Assembly (NCBI RefSeq): GCF_024626475.1
Contig: NZ_JANKHH010000003.1
Location: 186,001 to 250,000 of the forward strand
Length of the DNA stretch: 64,000 bases
Direction of reading: 5' to 3'
Origin: Parerythrobacter lacustris
GTDB taxonomy: Bacteria; Pseudomonadota; Alphaproteobacteria; Sphingomonadales; Sphingomonadaceae
This document shows positions 63,847 to 64,000 of this stretch, one piece after another (positions within the stretch are counted from its first letter, which is position 1; each line of letters opens with the position of its first letter). Under the pieces are notes generated by a model that did not search any database, was not told the origin of the DNA, and saw only the letters and a program-made list of their open reading frames with translations. A program made the position numbers and the translations under genes.

Positions 63847-64000
63847 GTGAAGCTTTCGATCCGTCATACCACGCGATACCGCTTCTCCGAGCCGGTGGTG
63901 CATGCATTGCAGCGCCTCAGGCTGAAACCGAAGAGCACGCAGGGGCAGCAAGTCCTCAACTGGAAGATGTCTTACGAGAACGCTTCGCCCGAGCTCGACT
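63847..64000 (+). CDS. Transglutaminase-like protein, N-terminal fragment (runs off right edge)
   Basis: Frame open from GTG 63847 to the window end, 51 complete codons. The sequence LSIRHTTRYRFSEPVVHALQ is the typical bacterial transglutaminase N-terminal domain (COG1305) that completes the ATP-grasp / alpha-E / transglutaminase trio. The catalytic domain lies beyond the window. It begins 5 bases after the alpha-E stop. Confidence 0.85.
   Translation, partial: MKLSIRHTTRYRFSEPVVHALQRLRLKPKSTQGQQVLNWKMSYENASPELD

Overview
The window reads as a GC-rich alphaproteobacterial chromosome, most likely a member of the Sphingomonadales (Erythrobacteraceae-like). The reasons are the TonB-dependent receptor type, the hemC-hemD / tsaD-gpsA arrangement, a RoxA-type oxygenase, dense ATGA/TAATG gene overlaps and the use of GTG and TTG starts. 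This placement comes from gene content and style, not from a marker gene. I saw no rRNA, tRNA, CRISPR array or insertion sequence, and no gene-free stretch longer than 300 bases.

Positions 1-16.3 kb form a pectin / hexuronate utilisation locus. It holds the end of a 2-keto-3-deoxygluconate kinase, a Tat-exported type-B carboxylesterase, an exported pectate lyase with a cupin, a large TonB-dependent receptor, a Tat-exported acetyl-esterase-like hydrolase, a Tat-exported GH43 glycosidase, a complete three-gene TRAP transporter, altronate dehydratase (uxaA), uronate isomerase (uxaC) and a hexuronate reductase. Together they would take pectin fragments through the outer membrane, trim them in the periplasm, import uronates and convert them to 2-keto-3-deoxygluconate for the kinase. 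An identical 15-base ACCGGT-centred sequence lies in both divergent control regions (3532-3546 and 13463-13477), with a third variant just before the receptor start.

Positions 16.5-37.2 kb are mostly housekeeping: an ABC-F ATPase, a tiny zinc-ribbon protein, a frameshifted rluE-like pseudouridine synthase, RoxA, hemC/hemD, tsaD, gpsA, a flippase, a VWA/OmpA/microprotein/HhH operon, a receiver protein, acetyl-CoA synthetase, glutaryl-CoA dehydrogenase, and maleylacetoacetate isomerase with a fumarylacetoacetase. Two accessory items stand out: a TIR-transmembrane-LprI fusion at 20.8 kb, and an orphan lasso-peptide B2-type (McjB-like) protease gene at 33.8 kb.

Positions 37.2-49.5 kb contain a UbiH-type monooxygenase, an unusual fusion of an ArsP-like permease to an FG-GAP/ASPIC propeller, and then the most interesting system of the window. 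This is an apparent lasso peptide cluster on the minus strand (48.2 down to 41.8 kb): sulfotransferase, aspartyl-hydroxylase-like oxygenase, HPr-kinase-like kinase, second sulfotransferase, PqqD-like RRE protein, a 43-residue precursor found by translating the gap, a perfect hairpin terminator, an asparagine-synthetase-like cyclase and a GT8 glycosyltransferase, plus a divergent nucleotidyltransferase. No B2 peptidase or exporter lies next to it, so the orphan B2 gene 10 kb away is a candidate partner.

Positions 49.5-64 kb carry a DsbD-like protein, a lipoprotein, an exported methyltransferase-like protein, an S10 peptidase, a lower-GC three-gene insertion with higBA toxin-antitoxin next to uvrB, a large unknown membrane protein, an alpha/beta hydrolase, and a conserved ATP-grasp / alpha-E / transglutaminase operon that runs off the right edge.
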